From the NCBI GenBank assembly GCA_029582155.1, contig CM055908.1, positions 18,577,406-18,641,405 of the forward strand: a stretch of 64,000 bases of DNA, in the 5' to 3' direction. The stretch's first letter is position 1, and every line of letters begins with the position of its first letter. Origin of the DNA: Panopea generosa. Its lineage: Eukaryota > Mollusca > Bivalvia > Adapedonta > Hiatellidae. Position numbers and translations under genes: made by a program. Of the stretch, positions 37,067 to 48,270 are shown one piece after another. The notes beneath the pieces are model-generated. The model did no database searches. It saw only the letters and a program-made list of their open reading frames with translations, and was not told the origin of the DNA.

Positions 37067-37414
37067 TTATAATTGAAGATTACTAATACCGAAAATATAT
37101 TTGATTATCGAAACTGATTATCGAGATAAACCTATAACGACGAAAGATGTTTACATCTAATTATTTGAAACTACAAAATGCGACAACTATCCGGGTATTC
37201 ATGTTTGAAATGTAAAATTATCTCAAACGTATTTTTACTAAGACATATTTCACCCTAACAATACATCTAGTGACTTGGAGTGATTGTATAAACATTTGTT
37301 TCAATACCGAACAACTTGTTACATATTGCAAGAGAAATTATAAAATCATTGTTTTAAACTATATAGTACTTAATATGACTTTAGTGCATAGTTTTGTGGT
37401 TATAAACGTTATAG

Positions 37415-37640
37415 ATTGAGGCGCACTCGCAACTCCTCGGGCACTGTTTGCAATTATTGTGCTTCCGCAGCAAGCGTTTGATTCGGGGAATTGAGCGCGA
37501 GGTGTTCCTAATGGATTGAGGCGGCGAACCTTCACTATGATTTTATGTTGTTTGGTTAAGCGTGACCTACTGGTAGGTTGTCGTCTCGGGATAGTCGGGG
37601 TTTGAACTCAGATATTGTCTTGTGTTATTGAACAGATCCA
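37415..37640 (+). mobile_element. GC-richer segment with tRNA-like box (possible SINE)
   Basis: An A-box-like GACCTACTGGTAGGTTG at about 37565 is followed by a B-box-like GGGGTTTGAACTC at about 37601. Upstream DNA from 37415 is unusually rich in GC for the window. No second copy or target duplication was found, so the assignment is weak. Confidence 0.35.
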
Positions 37641-37849
37641 TTCGTCAACATTAAACTTGCGCAGCACTAACCTGAATCACATAGAACGTGGTCTGTATAA
37701 GATTGTTGTTCCACAATCAATACAAACCAATTAAGTTTAAACAGACTGTAAACTAAATCACCGATGGTTGTTGCCTGAAGTAATTCAGTCTGATTTAAGA
37801 TGAGCAGTGAATATTAAATGACGTTTTCCTATACAAACCCTTGAAATTA

Positions 37850-39600
37850 TGGGCGTTTAAGAATGAGTTTGTTAAATAGATTCTTGTAAATATGTGTGTT
37901 GATGGATGTGTTTGTTTAATAGACCCGTAAAATATGAGAGTTTAGGGATGTGTTTGTGTAACAAACCGTTGTAAATATGGGCGTTTAGGGGTGTGTTTGC
38001 TACATAAATTCTTGTAAATATGGGCGTTTAGGGGTGTGTTTGTGTAACATACCGTTGTAAATATGGGCGTTTAGGGATGTGTTTGTTCATAAATTCTTGT
38101 AAATATGGGCGTTTAGGGGTGTGTTTGTGTAACATACCGTTGTAAATATGGGCGTTTAGGGATGTGTTTGCTACATAAATTCTTGTAAATATGGGCGTTT
38201 AGGGTTGTGTTTGTGTAACATACCGTTGTAAATATGGGCGTTTAGGGATGTGTTTGTTCATAAATTCTTGTAAATATGGCGTTTAGGGGTGTGTTTGTGT
38301 AACATACCGTTGTAAATATGGGCGTTTAGGGATGTGTTTGTTCATAAATTCTTGTAAATATGGGCGTTTAGGGGTGTGTTTGTGTAAAATACCGTTGTAA
38401 ATATGGGCGTTTAGGGATGTGTTTGTTCATAAATTCTTGTAAATATGGGCGTTTAGGGGTGTGTTTGTGTAACATACCGTTGTAAATATGGGCGTTTAGG
38501 GATGTGTTTGTTCATAAATTTTTGTAAATATGGGCGTTTAGGGGTGTGTTTGTGTAACAAACCGTTGTAAATATGGGCGTTTAGGGATGTGTTTGTGTAA
38601 CATACCGTTGTAAATATGGGCGTTTAGGGATGTGTTTGTTCATAAATTCTTGTAAATATGGGCGTTTAGGGATGTGTCTGTGTAACATACCGTTGTAAAA
38701 ATAGGCGTTTAGGGATGTGTTTGTTCATAAATTCTTGTAAATATGGGCGTTTAGGGGTGCGTTTGTGTAACAAAACTGTTGTAAATATGGGCGTTAAGGG
38801 ATGTGATTGTTCATAAATTGTTGTAAATATGGGCGTTTAGGGATGTGTTTGTTCATATATTCTTGTAAATATGGACGTTTAGGGGTGTGTTTGTGTAACA
38901 TACCGTTGTAAATATGGGCGTTTAGGGATGTGTTTGTTCATAAATTCTTGTAAATATGGGCGTTTAGGGGTGTGTTTGTGTAACAAACCGTTGTAAATAT
39001 AGGCGTTTAGGGATGTGTTTGTATTACATACCGTTGTAAATATGGGCGTTTAGTGATGTGTTTGTGTAACATACCGTTGTAAATATGGGCGTTTAGGGAT
39101 GTGTTTGTTCATAAGTTCTTGTAAATATGGGCGTTTAAGGGTGTGTTTGTGTAACAAACCGTTGTAAATATGGGCGTTTAGGGGTGTGTTTGTGTAACAT
39201 ACCGTTGTAAATATGGGCGTTTAGGGATGTATTTGTTCATAAATTATTGTAAATATGGGCGTTTAGGGGTGTGTTTCTTACATAGAGTTGATGGATGTAT
39301 TAGTTTAATAGACCCGTGCAAATATGGGCGTTAAGGGATGTGTTTGTGTAACAAACCGTTGTAAATATGGGGTTTAGGGAAGTGTTTGCTACATAAATTC
39401 TTGTAAACATGGGCGTTTTGGGGTGTGTTTCTTACATAAATTCTTGTAAACATGGACGTTTATGGATGTGTTTGTTGCATAAATTCTTGTAAATATGGGC
39501 GTTTAGGGATCTGTTTGTAACATAAATTCTTGTACATATGGGCATTTACGGTTGTTTTTGTTAAATAAATTCCTGTAAATATAGGAGTTTCGGTATGTAT
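37850..39600. repeat. 42-43-bp minisatellite with embedded TTTAGGG, about 40 copies
   Basis: TTGTAAATATGGGCGTTTAG plus GGRTGTGTTTGT recurs with two alternating linkers, GTAACATACCG and TCATAAATTC, giving a dimeric repeat of about 85 bp. GGGCG starts at 38107, 38150, 38193 and 38236 show the 43-bp spacing. Almost every unit carries TTTAGGG on the plus strand. Edge units are more divergent than central ones, as expected of an array homogenised by unequal exchange. Confidence 0.96.
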
Positions 39601-39892
39601 TTGTCTTGAGGTGTATTATCTATCAATCGTTAATTAATACAAGTACACAGAAAATGACCATTTTGACCGGTTTCAGGAACCGTTTAGTCGATTGTTTGTA
39701 ATTGTTAAAAGAAAAAAGCGTATGTTGCTTTTCTCGTAACGTCTTCTTAAAACATTCATTTTATGCTTTTACAGAACTTACCAATACTTATATAATGATT
39801 AGTGTAAGACGATCACAACATGCGTCCAAAAACAGTCATATAATAAGAATCGTTGACTTAAATTCTTTGTATAGGGGTTTAGAACACTTTCA

Positions 39893-40637
39893 ATGAAAAA
39901 ATTTCTGATCATTATAAAATGTCCTATTCTTCGACAACACCCTTATTTTGGAAAAATGGAATATTTTCATTGCAATGTGCCCGCACCAATTCTCGTAGGC
40001 CAAAAACCAAAAAGTGCAACAAACTCTAAAATTGTCGCCAAGGTAAGAGAAATGGTAAGTAAGAATACATTATACGCAACTAGGCTAATAGCTAGGTATG
40101 TTGGCATACCAACATAGACTGTCCATAGTAGTCAAAAGTGCCAATTGAACATATGTTAGGTTTAAGCCAGATGTACACTGCATGCTTTCTGATGACGAAA
40201 AACGTACTCGCGTAAAAATGGCGAAAATCGTGTTGAAACAGTTCCCCAAATATGACAGACGAATTTTAGCAGATATTGTAACTGGGGATGAAACATGGTT
40301 ATGTTTTTTTGAACCCATCGAAGGATGAGCATCAAGATATGGACAATAAGATAAGGCGAAATACATTATATTGTAAAAGGAACCAGCAGAGTCAAATCGG
40401 TCATGTATGCCATATTTCTTACAAATTATAAAATGAAAAATTGTGTTTGTGCTACCCTAGTCGCCATATTTTCCTGACCTAGCTCCTTGCAACATCTTTT
40501 TATTTCTCCAAAATTTAATAGAACATATCTGGACGATTTTTGAACAACGGAAACACGCTGTAAAAAAACTTTAAAAGGTTTTAGTTGTGCGTGTCAGTTG
40601 GGATGAATTTTATGAGGGAATCAAAACAAAATGTTAA
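39893..40637 (+). pseudogene. Mariner-type transposase, frameshifted relic
   Basis: Pieces of one mariner transposase occur in order on the plus strand. At about 39985-40117 a helix-turn-helix region reads KSATNSKIVAKVREMV and ends ARYVGIPT. At 40188-40328 the core reads DEKRTRVKMAK, FPKYDRRILADIVTGDETW and FFEP, with the first catalytic Asp in GDETW (codon 40287-40289). Around 40473 the block YFPDLAPCNIFLF corresponds to the family's YSPDLAPCD region with the last catalytic Asp nearby. At 40599-40637 the C-terminal WDEFYEGIKTKC is followed by a stop. The pieces lie in different frames with stops between them (40115, 40326), so the gene is dead. Inverted terminal repeats were not located. The overlapping minus frame at 40085-40366 is a shadow. 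Confidence 0.88.
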
Positions 40638-40639
40638 TG

Positions 40640-41045
40640 AAAATCGCTATATATTGCTTGTAGTATGGTAATTTGCATTTATATTTATATTCTCTTCGTA
40701 GTTCAAGAATTCTAGCGTAATTCAGATAATACCTATCATTTCATTAAACTATACACATTATCAGCGTATTATATTCCTGAAATTATACTTCTGTTTATGG
40801 TTTTATAATTTGTAATATCATACATAATTTAGAATAACAACTGCCAAAGAGTCCAGAAGCCGCACCAATTGATAACGGGATATGGATAATTTTGAAGCAT
40901 CGACAACATAAGCGAATATTTACAAAACGATATGTGGTCTTCAAAAAGCACTTAAAGAAGAAATAAACACTAAATAAAAAGATACACAACGATTAAGATG
41001 GTAAAGATGTAACAACAAAACACAAAGCAAGTTGTCATGGGAGTT
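40640..41045. other. AT-rich non-coding DNA
   Basis: No feature recognised; a 64-codon minus frame at 40795-40989 is not supported. Confidence 0.4.
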
Positions 41046-41049
41046 TTAA

Positions 41050-41520
41050 GGCATAGTGCCACCATTGCAAAAAGGAAGTGCTTCCGTGGGGTAGTTGCAT
41101 AATGGTGGTTATAAATAATCCTCAATTCTTCTTCTTTAAAAATGCATTTTCCTTATTTAAATGCTCATTTTTTTATTTGAATGGCATTATTGATGTATTT
41201 TGAACATTTTGATAGCATTGTCATGTTTGAATTGTGAATTTAGAAAAAAAAAATGATGCTTGGAAATTGGGGTATGAATTCATGATTTAGGAAGTCTACT
41301 TTCACTTTGTCACCAGCGTACACACTGAGCAGAAAAAAAATCTCTTATATGACACATGACCCCTTCTTTTCTCATCATATTTTGATAGTGCAGAGGTTGA
41401 CAAACAGTAAAATGTAGGTTTCACTTCTTTCATTTGGGACCCTCTATGAATGACAAGCCTTCAAACTTTTATTATTTACTATAGAATAAAGAACAAAAAT
41501 CAATGGTGGGGTTACACTTA
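41050..41520. repeat. 471-bp direct repeat, left copy
   Basis: Begins GGCATAGTGCCACCATTGC and ends GGTGGGGTTACAC. It is nearly identical to 42073-42543: I count roughly eight differences by eye, for example TAGTTGCATAATGGTGG versus TAGTCGCATAATGGCGG, or about 98% identity. Confidence 0.95.
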
Positions 41521-42072
41521 TAAGAGAGACTTGAGTGAAATGGGGGTGATTTTCCAAAATGTTAATTGTAGGTGAAATAACCTCTTTTTTACACTCTCAT
41601 AGTATTAAATGACAAATTGGAGACATTTGCTTCATAAAAAAACACATTTTGGCAAGTGTATGCCTCAAATTAAGCATATATGTGCATATTTACATTGAAA
41701 TTTCATGAAAAATCACAAAATTTTTAAGATTTTTTATTTTGGATGATTTAAATGTGCAATTTTTAGCATGTACATTGTATTGAATAATGTATTTTGGTAA
41801 GATAATGTCTTCAGTGTATCATGTGGCTATTTTGGTGTAAAAGTTTTAATGGAATTAGGTAAAAAAACTATTTTTTTGATAAAATTAGTCAAACACATCA
41901 AAATTGCATGTCGGTCAACATCTCGCGCCTGTATATAATGATTTTGTAAAAAGTGGTATTTTGACAAAAGTTTCGGTATTTAATGCCTGCAACTTGGCAG
42001 TATTACTTCAAATTGGTAGTACGTAGTAAAAATGAGGTAATTATGAAATTAAAAAAAAAAAAATTCCTTATA
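41521..42072. other. 552-bp segment between the direct repeats
   Basis: Unique AT-rich DNA with no open frame. It ends with an A-rich tract (GAAATTAAAAAAAAAAAA) just before the right copy. If the whole is a miniature LTR element this would be its internal region; if it is a satellite it is the remainder of a 1023-bp unit. Confidence 0.6.
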
Positions 42073-42543
42073 GGCATAGTGCCACCATTGCAAAAAGGAA
42101 GTGCTTCCGTGGGGTAGTCGCATAATGGCGGTTATAAATAATCCTCAATTCTTCTTTTTTAAAAATGCATTTTCCTTATTTTAATGCTCATTTTTTTTAT
42201 TTGAATGGCATTATTGATGTATTTTGAACATTTTGACAGCATTGTCATGTTTGAATTGTGAATTTAGAAAAAAAAAATGATGCTTGGAAATTGGGGTATG
42301 AATTCATGATTTCGGAAGTCTACTTTCACTTTGTCACCAGCGTACACACTGAGCAGAAAAAAAATCTCTTATATGACACATGACCCCTTCTTTTCTCATC
42401 ATATTTTGATAGTGCAGAGGTTGACAAACAGTAAAATGTAGGTTTCACTTCTTTCATTTGGGACCCTCTATGAATGACAAGCCTTCAAACTTTTATTATT
42501 TACTATAGAATAAAGAACAAAAATCAATGGTGGGGTTACACCT
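42073..42543. repeat. 471-bp direct repeat, right copy
   Basis: Same boundaries as the left copy, 1023 bp downstream. Homology stops abruptly after GTTACAC, where the left copy continues CTTATAAG and this copy continues CTTAATTT. Confidence 0.95.
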
Positions 42544-42544
42544 T

Positions 42545-43180
42545 AATTTAAAATGCCAAGAATTATATTATCTAATTCCAGAAGAGAAACATTAAATACC
42601 AATACATATATATATAAACATATCTTGGCATAAAAAACTGCCAGATTAAAATTAATGGACATAACTAAAAACAGGAATATGTTCAAGATATATGTTCTCA
42701 AATCCCTAAACTAAATAAAACTGAAAGCAAAGAAAATTAGAATTAATAAAATTGTAAAAAAAATAATTACAAAAATTATTTTTGAGGAAACAGAGTGGCA
42801 ATGGGCAAAATTAATGCCTAGTAAGCCTTCCTCTAGCTTACGGTTAGAACTTAGAAAGACTATAACCTCACTCTATTTAAAAATAGGTAAGCGTTCTTTG
42901 CCCGGGTACCAGTAAATAAAATATAAGCCGAATATTATTTAGTAATTTACCGGCCGAAACAGAACAAAAATCCTCAAACATAAAAACCTTTATATTTCAT
43001 ATAAACTTCATTTACGTATGTTTATGCGCGTTTATTGGGTGTTATCTTTGAATACATCGTCTACTGTTGATCATGTGTTGTCTTGTTTTTGTATGTAGGG
43101 TCTGTAAATTAGATTATTTAAAAACACGTAGTCTATCAATTGTTACAAGAGCTACTATTGCTATCTGAATTAGTTTCTTT
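42545..43180. other. AT-rich non-coding DNA
   Basis: No gene, RNA or array seen. Confidence 0.45.
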
Positions 43181-43192
43181 ATTCTACATCCT

Positions 43193-43605
43193 TATCACTG
43201 TCAATCTCTGCAGAGGGGTTGGCATCCTTTAAATGGGTGTCATGTTCATTTTATCATTTTTTGTCATGTTCACTATTGTAGTTAAATTATCAACCCCTGT
43301 GTGGTTCCAGGGAGCATTGAGTGATGGCAAGAATAGAATCACTGTGGCTTATGCATTTCGTAAGAAGCGGCAAATTGAGTTATACGATAGAATTTGCTGA
43401 AACTCTGCAGTTCTGCAGGTATCAATGTTCTAGGCTTATTCTGCATATATATTTGTTGATGTATTTGTTTTAATCTGTATGTTAATTTGTTGTTTTTGTA
43501 CATGTTGAGTAAACCTGGAATCTTCCTTCCTGTTGGCGTCGAATAACCTATAATGTGTTGGTACGCCGGAAAACCCTATTCATTCATTTATTCATTCATT
43601 CATTC
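43193..43605 (+). mobile_element. Retroposed element with perfect 12-bp target-site duplication
   Basis: ATTCTACATCCT occurs at 43181-43192 and again at 43606-43617. Between them lies about 413 bp ending in GGTACGCCGGAAAACCCT and an (ATTC)n tail at 43577-43609. A 3' simple-sequence tail abutting a direct duplication is the signature of LINE-mediated insertion. No tRNA-like head or coding region is apparent, so it may be a 5'-truncated LINE 3' UTR or an untyped SINE. The tail itself can prime at ATTC, so part of the duplication overlaps the tail. Confidence 0.8.
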
Positions 43606-43619
43606 ATTCTACATCCTAA

Positions 43620-44615
43620 TATTTATCTCAATTTGCAAAGACAAAACCGATTTAAAATCGATTCTGAAAAATGGTTTGTTTTTTTACCGTACGCTGACGG
43701 CGAAGTGATTTACACGATTCGTATAAATTAATCAATGGGAATGTAAATCCTAACGTGCATTCACATCAATACGTTAATCCATATGAACTATATTTATTTG
43801 ATTTTATAGCATATTACATGGTTAATCCTTGACATTTTTTACAGTTTGTACTTCCGTTTACTTTTTTATTATTGCGATCAATTAAACGACTTTGTACACA
43901 GGAATGACTGACTCCTACTAAAGCCTTAACGTCTCACACAACCATTAATTTTGTACTTCATGCGAACAGAAGCATTTCTTGACACTGTTTCATTTCAGCT
44001 GCTTCATGTTACCATATTTGTGTTTTAGACCATACACAGATAAAAAGAGAGGATAGTCTTGATGGAACGTCATCGATAAAGCAAGCTATAACCATCCTTG
44101 TTAAAATTACTGAATGTAGATAAAAATCAAATGCACTGTATATGTGTTGTTTTTTATCGAATGTATAAATATTAGCCAATTAGATATACTTCACCAAACA
44201 CAATCTTCAAACTAACCTTCAGTAAATTGATTTTGCTGATTGATTAATGAAGTTAACATCTGAATGTTTTGCTTTCTTTGTTATACCAGTAATTTCGCAA
44301 TATCGTAATTATATTTCATTTAATATCAAAAGGTAAACTCAATTACCAGCATCATTATCAAGTCATTTACAAGTCTATATTTATAACGTTGTCAGTTCTA
44401 AAGAATATTGTCTGAATATCAAAGTGGTTTTATTGAATTTTTATCCAAAAACATGCGATTTATCCCTGCATACTCGTTTCAATATATTTGAGAAACTATG
44501 CTATTTAATATATTATATTGTAATGTGTTTTGTATTAATAAGTTGTTATGTGTTATCTTAAAATATGGAGTTGATGGCTTTCATTGTTTAAAGCAGTGTA
44601 AATACAGAAAAAAAA
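43620..44615. other. AT-rich non-coding DNA
   Basis: Nothing supported here. Confidence 0.45.
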
Positions 44616-44619
44616 TTCA

Positions 44620-44893
44620 GGTCTCACTACACAGTTGCATTTTGTCTTAGTTCTATATACAATACAATCTAAGATTTCTATGGTTTAACTAAATTCCGCA
44701 TAGAAATGTTTTAAAAGTATATTTCATAGCAGGAATGTCTCCGCACATAGAAATGCACAATAACTGGTGGGTTGATTAGCTTGGTATTCTGTTAAAACAG
44801 TGCAGTGTAACTTACCCTTACGTTTTTATTTAAACAAGAAGTCCTCAAATGCTCAAAAATGCATCCTATAAAAGTTACTTTTTAAACACAAGT
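44620..44893. mobile_element. MITE family M1, truncated copy
   Basis: GGTCTCACTACACAGTTGCA starts a stretch that aligns with 18413-18660, sharing CATAGCAGGAATGT, AAATGCACAATAACTGGT, CTCAAATGCTCA and TCCTATAAAAGT. The right portion and right terminus are missing. Confidence 0.72.
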
Positions 44894-45045
44894 GAAAATT
44901 TAAGACATATTCAAAGACTATTCCAATATTATTATATTTGCTTAAATTAAGGTTTATGTGTACATATATAAACAAAAATTAATTGATTACTAAATTCATT
45001 TACGAAATAATATATAAATCATCCAATCAGACAGCAATTATATAA

Positions 45046-45261
45046 TTATTTAGATGTCTTAACAGAACTCGAATCAATAACAAAAATAATCGGTATGGTG
45101 TTTTTTTTAACTGTTGATTTCATGTACACATTCACTTGTCGAGATTTAATAACCTGCAGCTCATCAAATAATGTCACCAGCTTGTTATTTATAGAGCTAT
45201 TTGCGAAAAGAATGCGATCATTTTGTTGTCCCGCTGAAGTAGCATTTCCAAAACCCGCCAT
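45046..45261 (-). CDS. Candidate host first exon, unknown protein
   Basis: An ATG on the minus strand at 45261 in the context AAATATGGCGG opens a 71-codon frame to a stop at 45046. The first residues read MAGFGNATSAGQQNDRILFA, continuing with NKLVTLFDELQ. Composition is mixed and protein-like, unlike the Phe/Ile/Tyr-heavy chance frames elsewhere. A plausible splice donor, CAG/GTTATT, follows codon 36 (GT at 45153-45152), and CAA/GTGAAT follows a little later; the frame becomes Lys/Val/Ile-rich after that, as expected of intron. I recognise no domain or family. A second GGCGG-containing box (AAAATGGCGGAC on minus) lies upstream at about 45450-45463 and could belong to a promoter. An alternative is a chance frame or relic; no downstream exon is identified. 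Confidence 0.3.
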   Translation of the reverse strand: MAGFGNATSAGQQNDRILFANSSINNKLVTLFDELQVIKSRQVNVYMKSTVKKNTIPIIFVIDSSSVKTSK

Positions 45262-45289
45262 ATTTTCCAACAAAGAAAACGATTAAAAC

Positions 45290-46605
45290 ACTATCAGGAT
45301 CCGTGAGCATTATAACTATAACGTTTTCGGAAGTAAAATGTCAAAGTGTCACTCTGTGCTTATAAATGTGGTGATAAATATTATTTTTGCGTCAAATTTC
45401 AGATTATTTTAATTTGTTTTTACTCGCTATCGGTAAACACGTCTGTACTGTCCGCCATTTTTAATTACATATCCTGTTTCATAACTATGAGTACATGCTT
45501 GACAAAACCATACTTGGTTAATAAATGTACTTAAACCCTTAACCATATACCTTGTTTTTACTTGGACTTGAGCTCAGTGTATTTTTTGTCATTAAACATT
45601 TTATTTTATCAAAGCTAATATACAACTCAGACATAGTCACATAAACAGGCACACGTACTGTAGATTTATACATTTATTTCAAGAAAATGGTGATATCGTG
45701 TTACGTTTTTACCAGTTGCTGTCACAGTTATGGTAAACAAATGATTTTAGATAACGAATTGTCTTCCTGTTTTATATAATATATAATGTGCATACACTAT
45801 CAAAACAATGCCAAAACTTGGAGACCAGATGTCCATCGGAAAACATAACCATGTCTAATGACGTACCCGTCGTCATATTATAAACAGAGACGGTAGACAC
45901 TCGTTTTGTTGTTCGCCTAAAATGTGGTGTTATGAAAACGTGAACAATATACACGATAACTTTCCAGAAACCAGAGCAGCTGTTCATATATTGCCAAATA
46001 TGGACATTTCATTCATTGAGTTCCTTGTCATTCATGTTGACGTACGGTTTTAAAGGACAGCGTGGTGCTTAACTATAAAATGATCAACAATAAACATCAA
46101 AACTGATGCAAAAATTACCATACATAGTCTTTTAACTACTTGACATGTTTAGGAAATAATATTTTGAGTTGCAAAGATCAAGGATCTTTTGGAGTTTATA
46201 TATCACATAACAATGAAAGTATGTTATTTGTGTATTTGGTTAGATTGCATAAATGGTTATTAGGAAACTTTCAGTGGGTGTTGCCGTATTTAAACGTCCC
46301 AGCTCAGAGTGTTGTAATTTCCCATTTTGTATGCAAAAGTCGATTCGGATACTCTGCATAAAAAAGATAGGATTATTTCTAAATCATATTTCAATGACAT
46401 GTACCATAATCATGTAAAATATCAGTCATGTAACCACCTATGCTTGTCGTGTCATTTCAATAATTTTGAATACAGGGGGTCAAAATGAAGAAAAATTTGC
46501 TTAAAACGGTTATTTGAATATGACTACCTTTGAAAACAATTTTAGCGCAAGTTAACAACATAGCGTAGTTAATTGCTGGTTTAAAACTCTGTATAGTTTT
46601 ATTAA
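45290..46605. other. AT-rich DNA, no supported gene
   Basis: Short frames at 45346-45534, 45772-45987 and 46140-46361 are unrecognised. If the candidate exon is real, its promoter would fall at the left edge of this stretch. Confidence 0.4.
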
Positions 46606-46609
46606 TACC

Positions 46610-46850
46610 TCTTTATTTGTTTTGGATTTTGCACTTTTCTCCATCAGTAGTTCAGCTACTGAACTGCACCAATGCACTTAATTATCGTTTGTGGGATCCG
46701 CTAGGTGATTAGCTAGTACTGGAATCACCTTCTCTATTCAAGTCTTTGATAATTTCCGACTGGCTACTGCGGGTAGGGGGTATTCGAACTTGCCACTCTT
46801 GAATTGATTGTCAGACACGTTACCGGTCGAGCCAACCGGGTCAGACCTTT
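46610..46850 (-). mobile_element. tRNA-derived SINE
   Basis: On the minus strand: A box GTTGGCTCGACCGGTAACG, B box CAAGTTCGAATACCC, then a body through GTGATTCCAGTACTAGC and CATTGGTGCAGTTCAG, ending in an A-rich tail (AAAATCCAAAACAAATAAAG). Length (about 240 bp) and layout are those of a complete SINE. The body holds an internal hairpin GTTCAGTAGCTGAAC. Target duplication is not clear. Confidence 0.72.
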
Positions 46851-46854
46851 CTAT

Positions 46855-47600
46855 AACTATACATACTTAATATGTGCATATATCTTTATTATCTCTATGT
46901 CAAAATAATTTTCTATTCCAAATATGTTCATTGCAAATATCCTATTTGTTCATCGGGTTTTCCTACAAATCTTTATCAGAAACAGCCAATATCTTAGTTT
47001 AACAATAACTTACTTCAAATAGAATTGCTGTATTAACAGTGTAGCTACAAATAGCTCAGGAATTTCACCATGAAGAGCATACTAGGCTATATAGTGCTCT
47101 GAATCAAGATGTTTTGCTGTCATGGTAATGCCGAAAGCAAACTATTTGTTTGATTTTTATTCTATTTATAGTCCCGGTCTAATGCGTGACATATGTTATA
47201 TGGCATATCCCGCAGAGTGACACTACCTATTCAAAACGTCACTTTGGTGCAATAGATCAGAAACTGTTTTATTTCTGGTAAACAAAATGTAACAAAGCTG
47301 CTTGTGGTGTCAATATGTTACGGACAGAACCCCGGTCGATTGTAATTAAAAGTATAATTTCAAAACACTTAGTTTTGAAACACGCTAAATAAAAACCTAA
47401 GCATGTTGATTTTGAATGTACATGTGTTTTTTAAAGAGTACGGTTTTGATAAAGCGACAAACAACAGCTTTTTTTACAATATTATATCTACATGACTTAA
47501 TGTTGAAATGAGTAAACTTCAGTATGCGTTATTTTGATTTTATTTCAGATGAACATTACACTATGGTAGACGGGTGAAAACGGATTTGCTACTGGTGATT
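46855..47600. other. AT-rich non-coding DNA
   Basis: No supported features. Confidence 0.4.
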
Positions 47601-47630
47601 CTAAAGCGATTACCCTCATGTCGTTTCTTC

Positions 47631-47665
47631 TGTATGTATGTTCATATGTATGTATGTTTGTACGT
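47631..47665. repeat. TATG microsatellite (imperfect)
   Basis: TGTATGTATG, TTCATATGTATGTATG and TTTGTACGTA form a short tetranucleotide run. Confidence 0.8.
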
Positions 47666-47674
47666 ATACCATAA

Positions 47675-47830
47675 TTAATATGTTGATTTTATTATTTAAA
47701 TGACATTATACGTACATTTGGAAAGTATTGTTATGTTTCAATTTTGAATTTTATAAAACATATAAATTTTGGAATTCGATATATGGATTCATTATTTTTA
47801 AGCTTATTTTCTTTTTGTTAACAGTGTAAT
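47675..47830. repeat. Possible old copy of the 471-bp repeat
   Basis: TTATTTAAATGACATTATAC, TATTGTTATGTTTCAATTTTG and a GGATTCAT block occur in the same order as TTATTTGAATGGCATTATTG, CATTGTCATGTTTGAATTGTG and GAATTCAT in the direct repeats at 41 and 42 kb. Divergence is high, so this is tentative. Confidence 0.4.
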
Positions 47831-48073
47831 GTTATCATTGATATATTTGTAATAAATACACGAAGTTAATTCTGACATCAAGCAGCAAAAAGTATTATAT
47901 AAATCTATTTTTTAACAATCACTTTCATGTATTTAATATACAATAATTCGTTATTGATCAGTGATGTGGTTGACTTGCACTTCATTGTCTTGACGATAAA
48001 ACCAATTAACTGGTGAAAAATGACATGAAAACATTGATTTTAACACTAACTGAAGGTAAATATCGCAATTGAA

Positions 48074-48270
48074 TTAACCCTTTACTCCATAGATACCAAT
48101 CACATAAGGCCTTTGAAAACAGTGCAGGAAATGTTCAGATTGCTCGTATTCCACTCTGTCAGTTAATATACACATAATTCACCCAATAATTCAAAAGCCT
48201 TCTATATTAGGTATCCAAAGGCGTCAATATTAGAGGTGTCCAAAGGTGTCTATATGAAGTAAAGGGTTAA
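48074..48270. mobile_element. 197-bp MITE with TTAA ends, piggyBac-like
   Basis: The left end TTAACCCTTTACTCCATA is the inverse of the right end TATGAAGTAAAGGGTTAA, with one mismatch inside about 16 bases. Termini are CCCTTT next to TTAA on both sides, the target duplication and terminus style of piggyBac elements. There is no coding capacity. Confidence 0.75.

Noticed and set aside
2602..39600. CRISPR arrays
   Set aside because: The arrays have contiguous diverged units without unique spacers, and the sequence is clearly from an animal genome.
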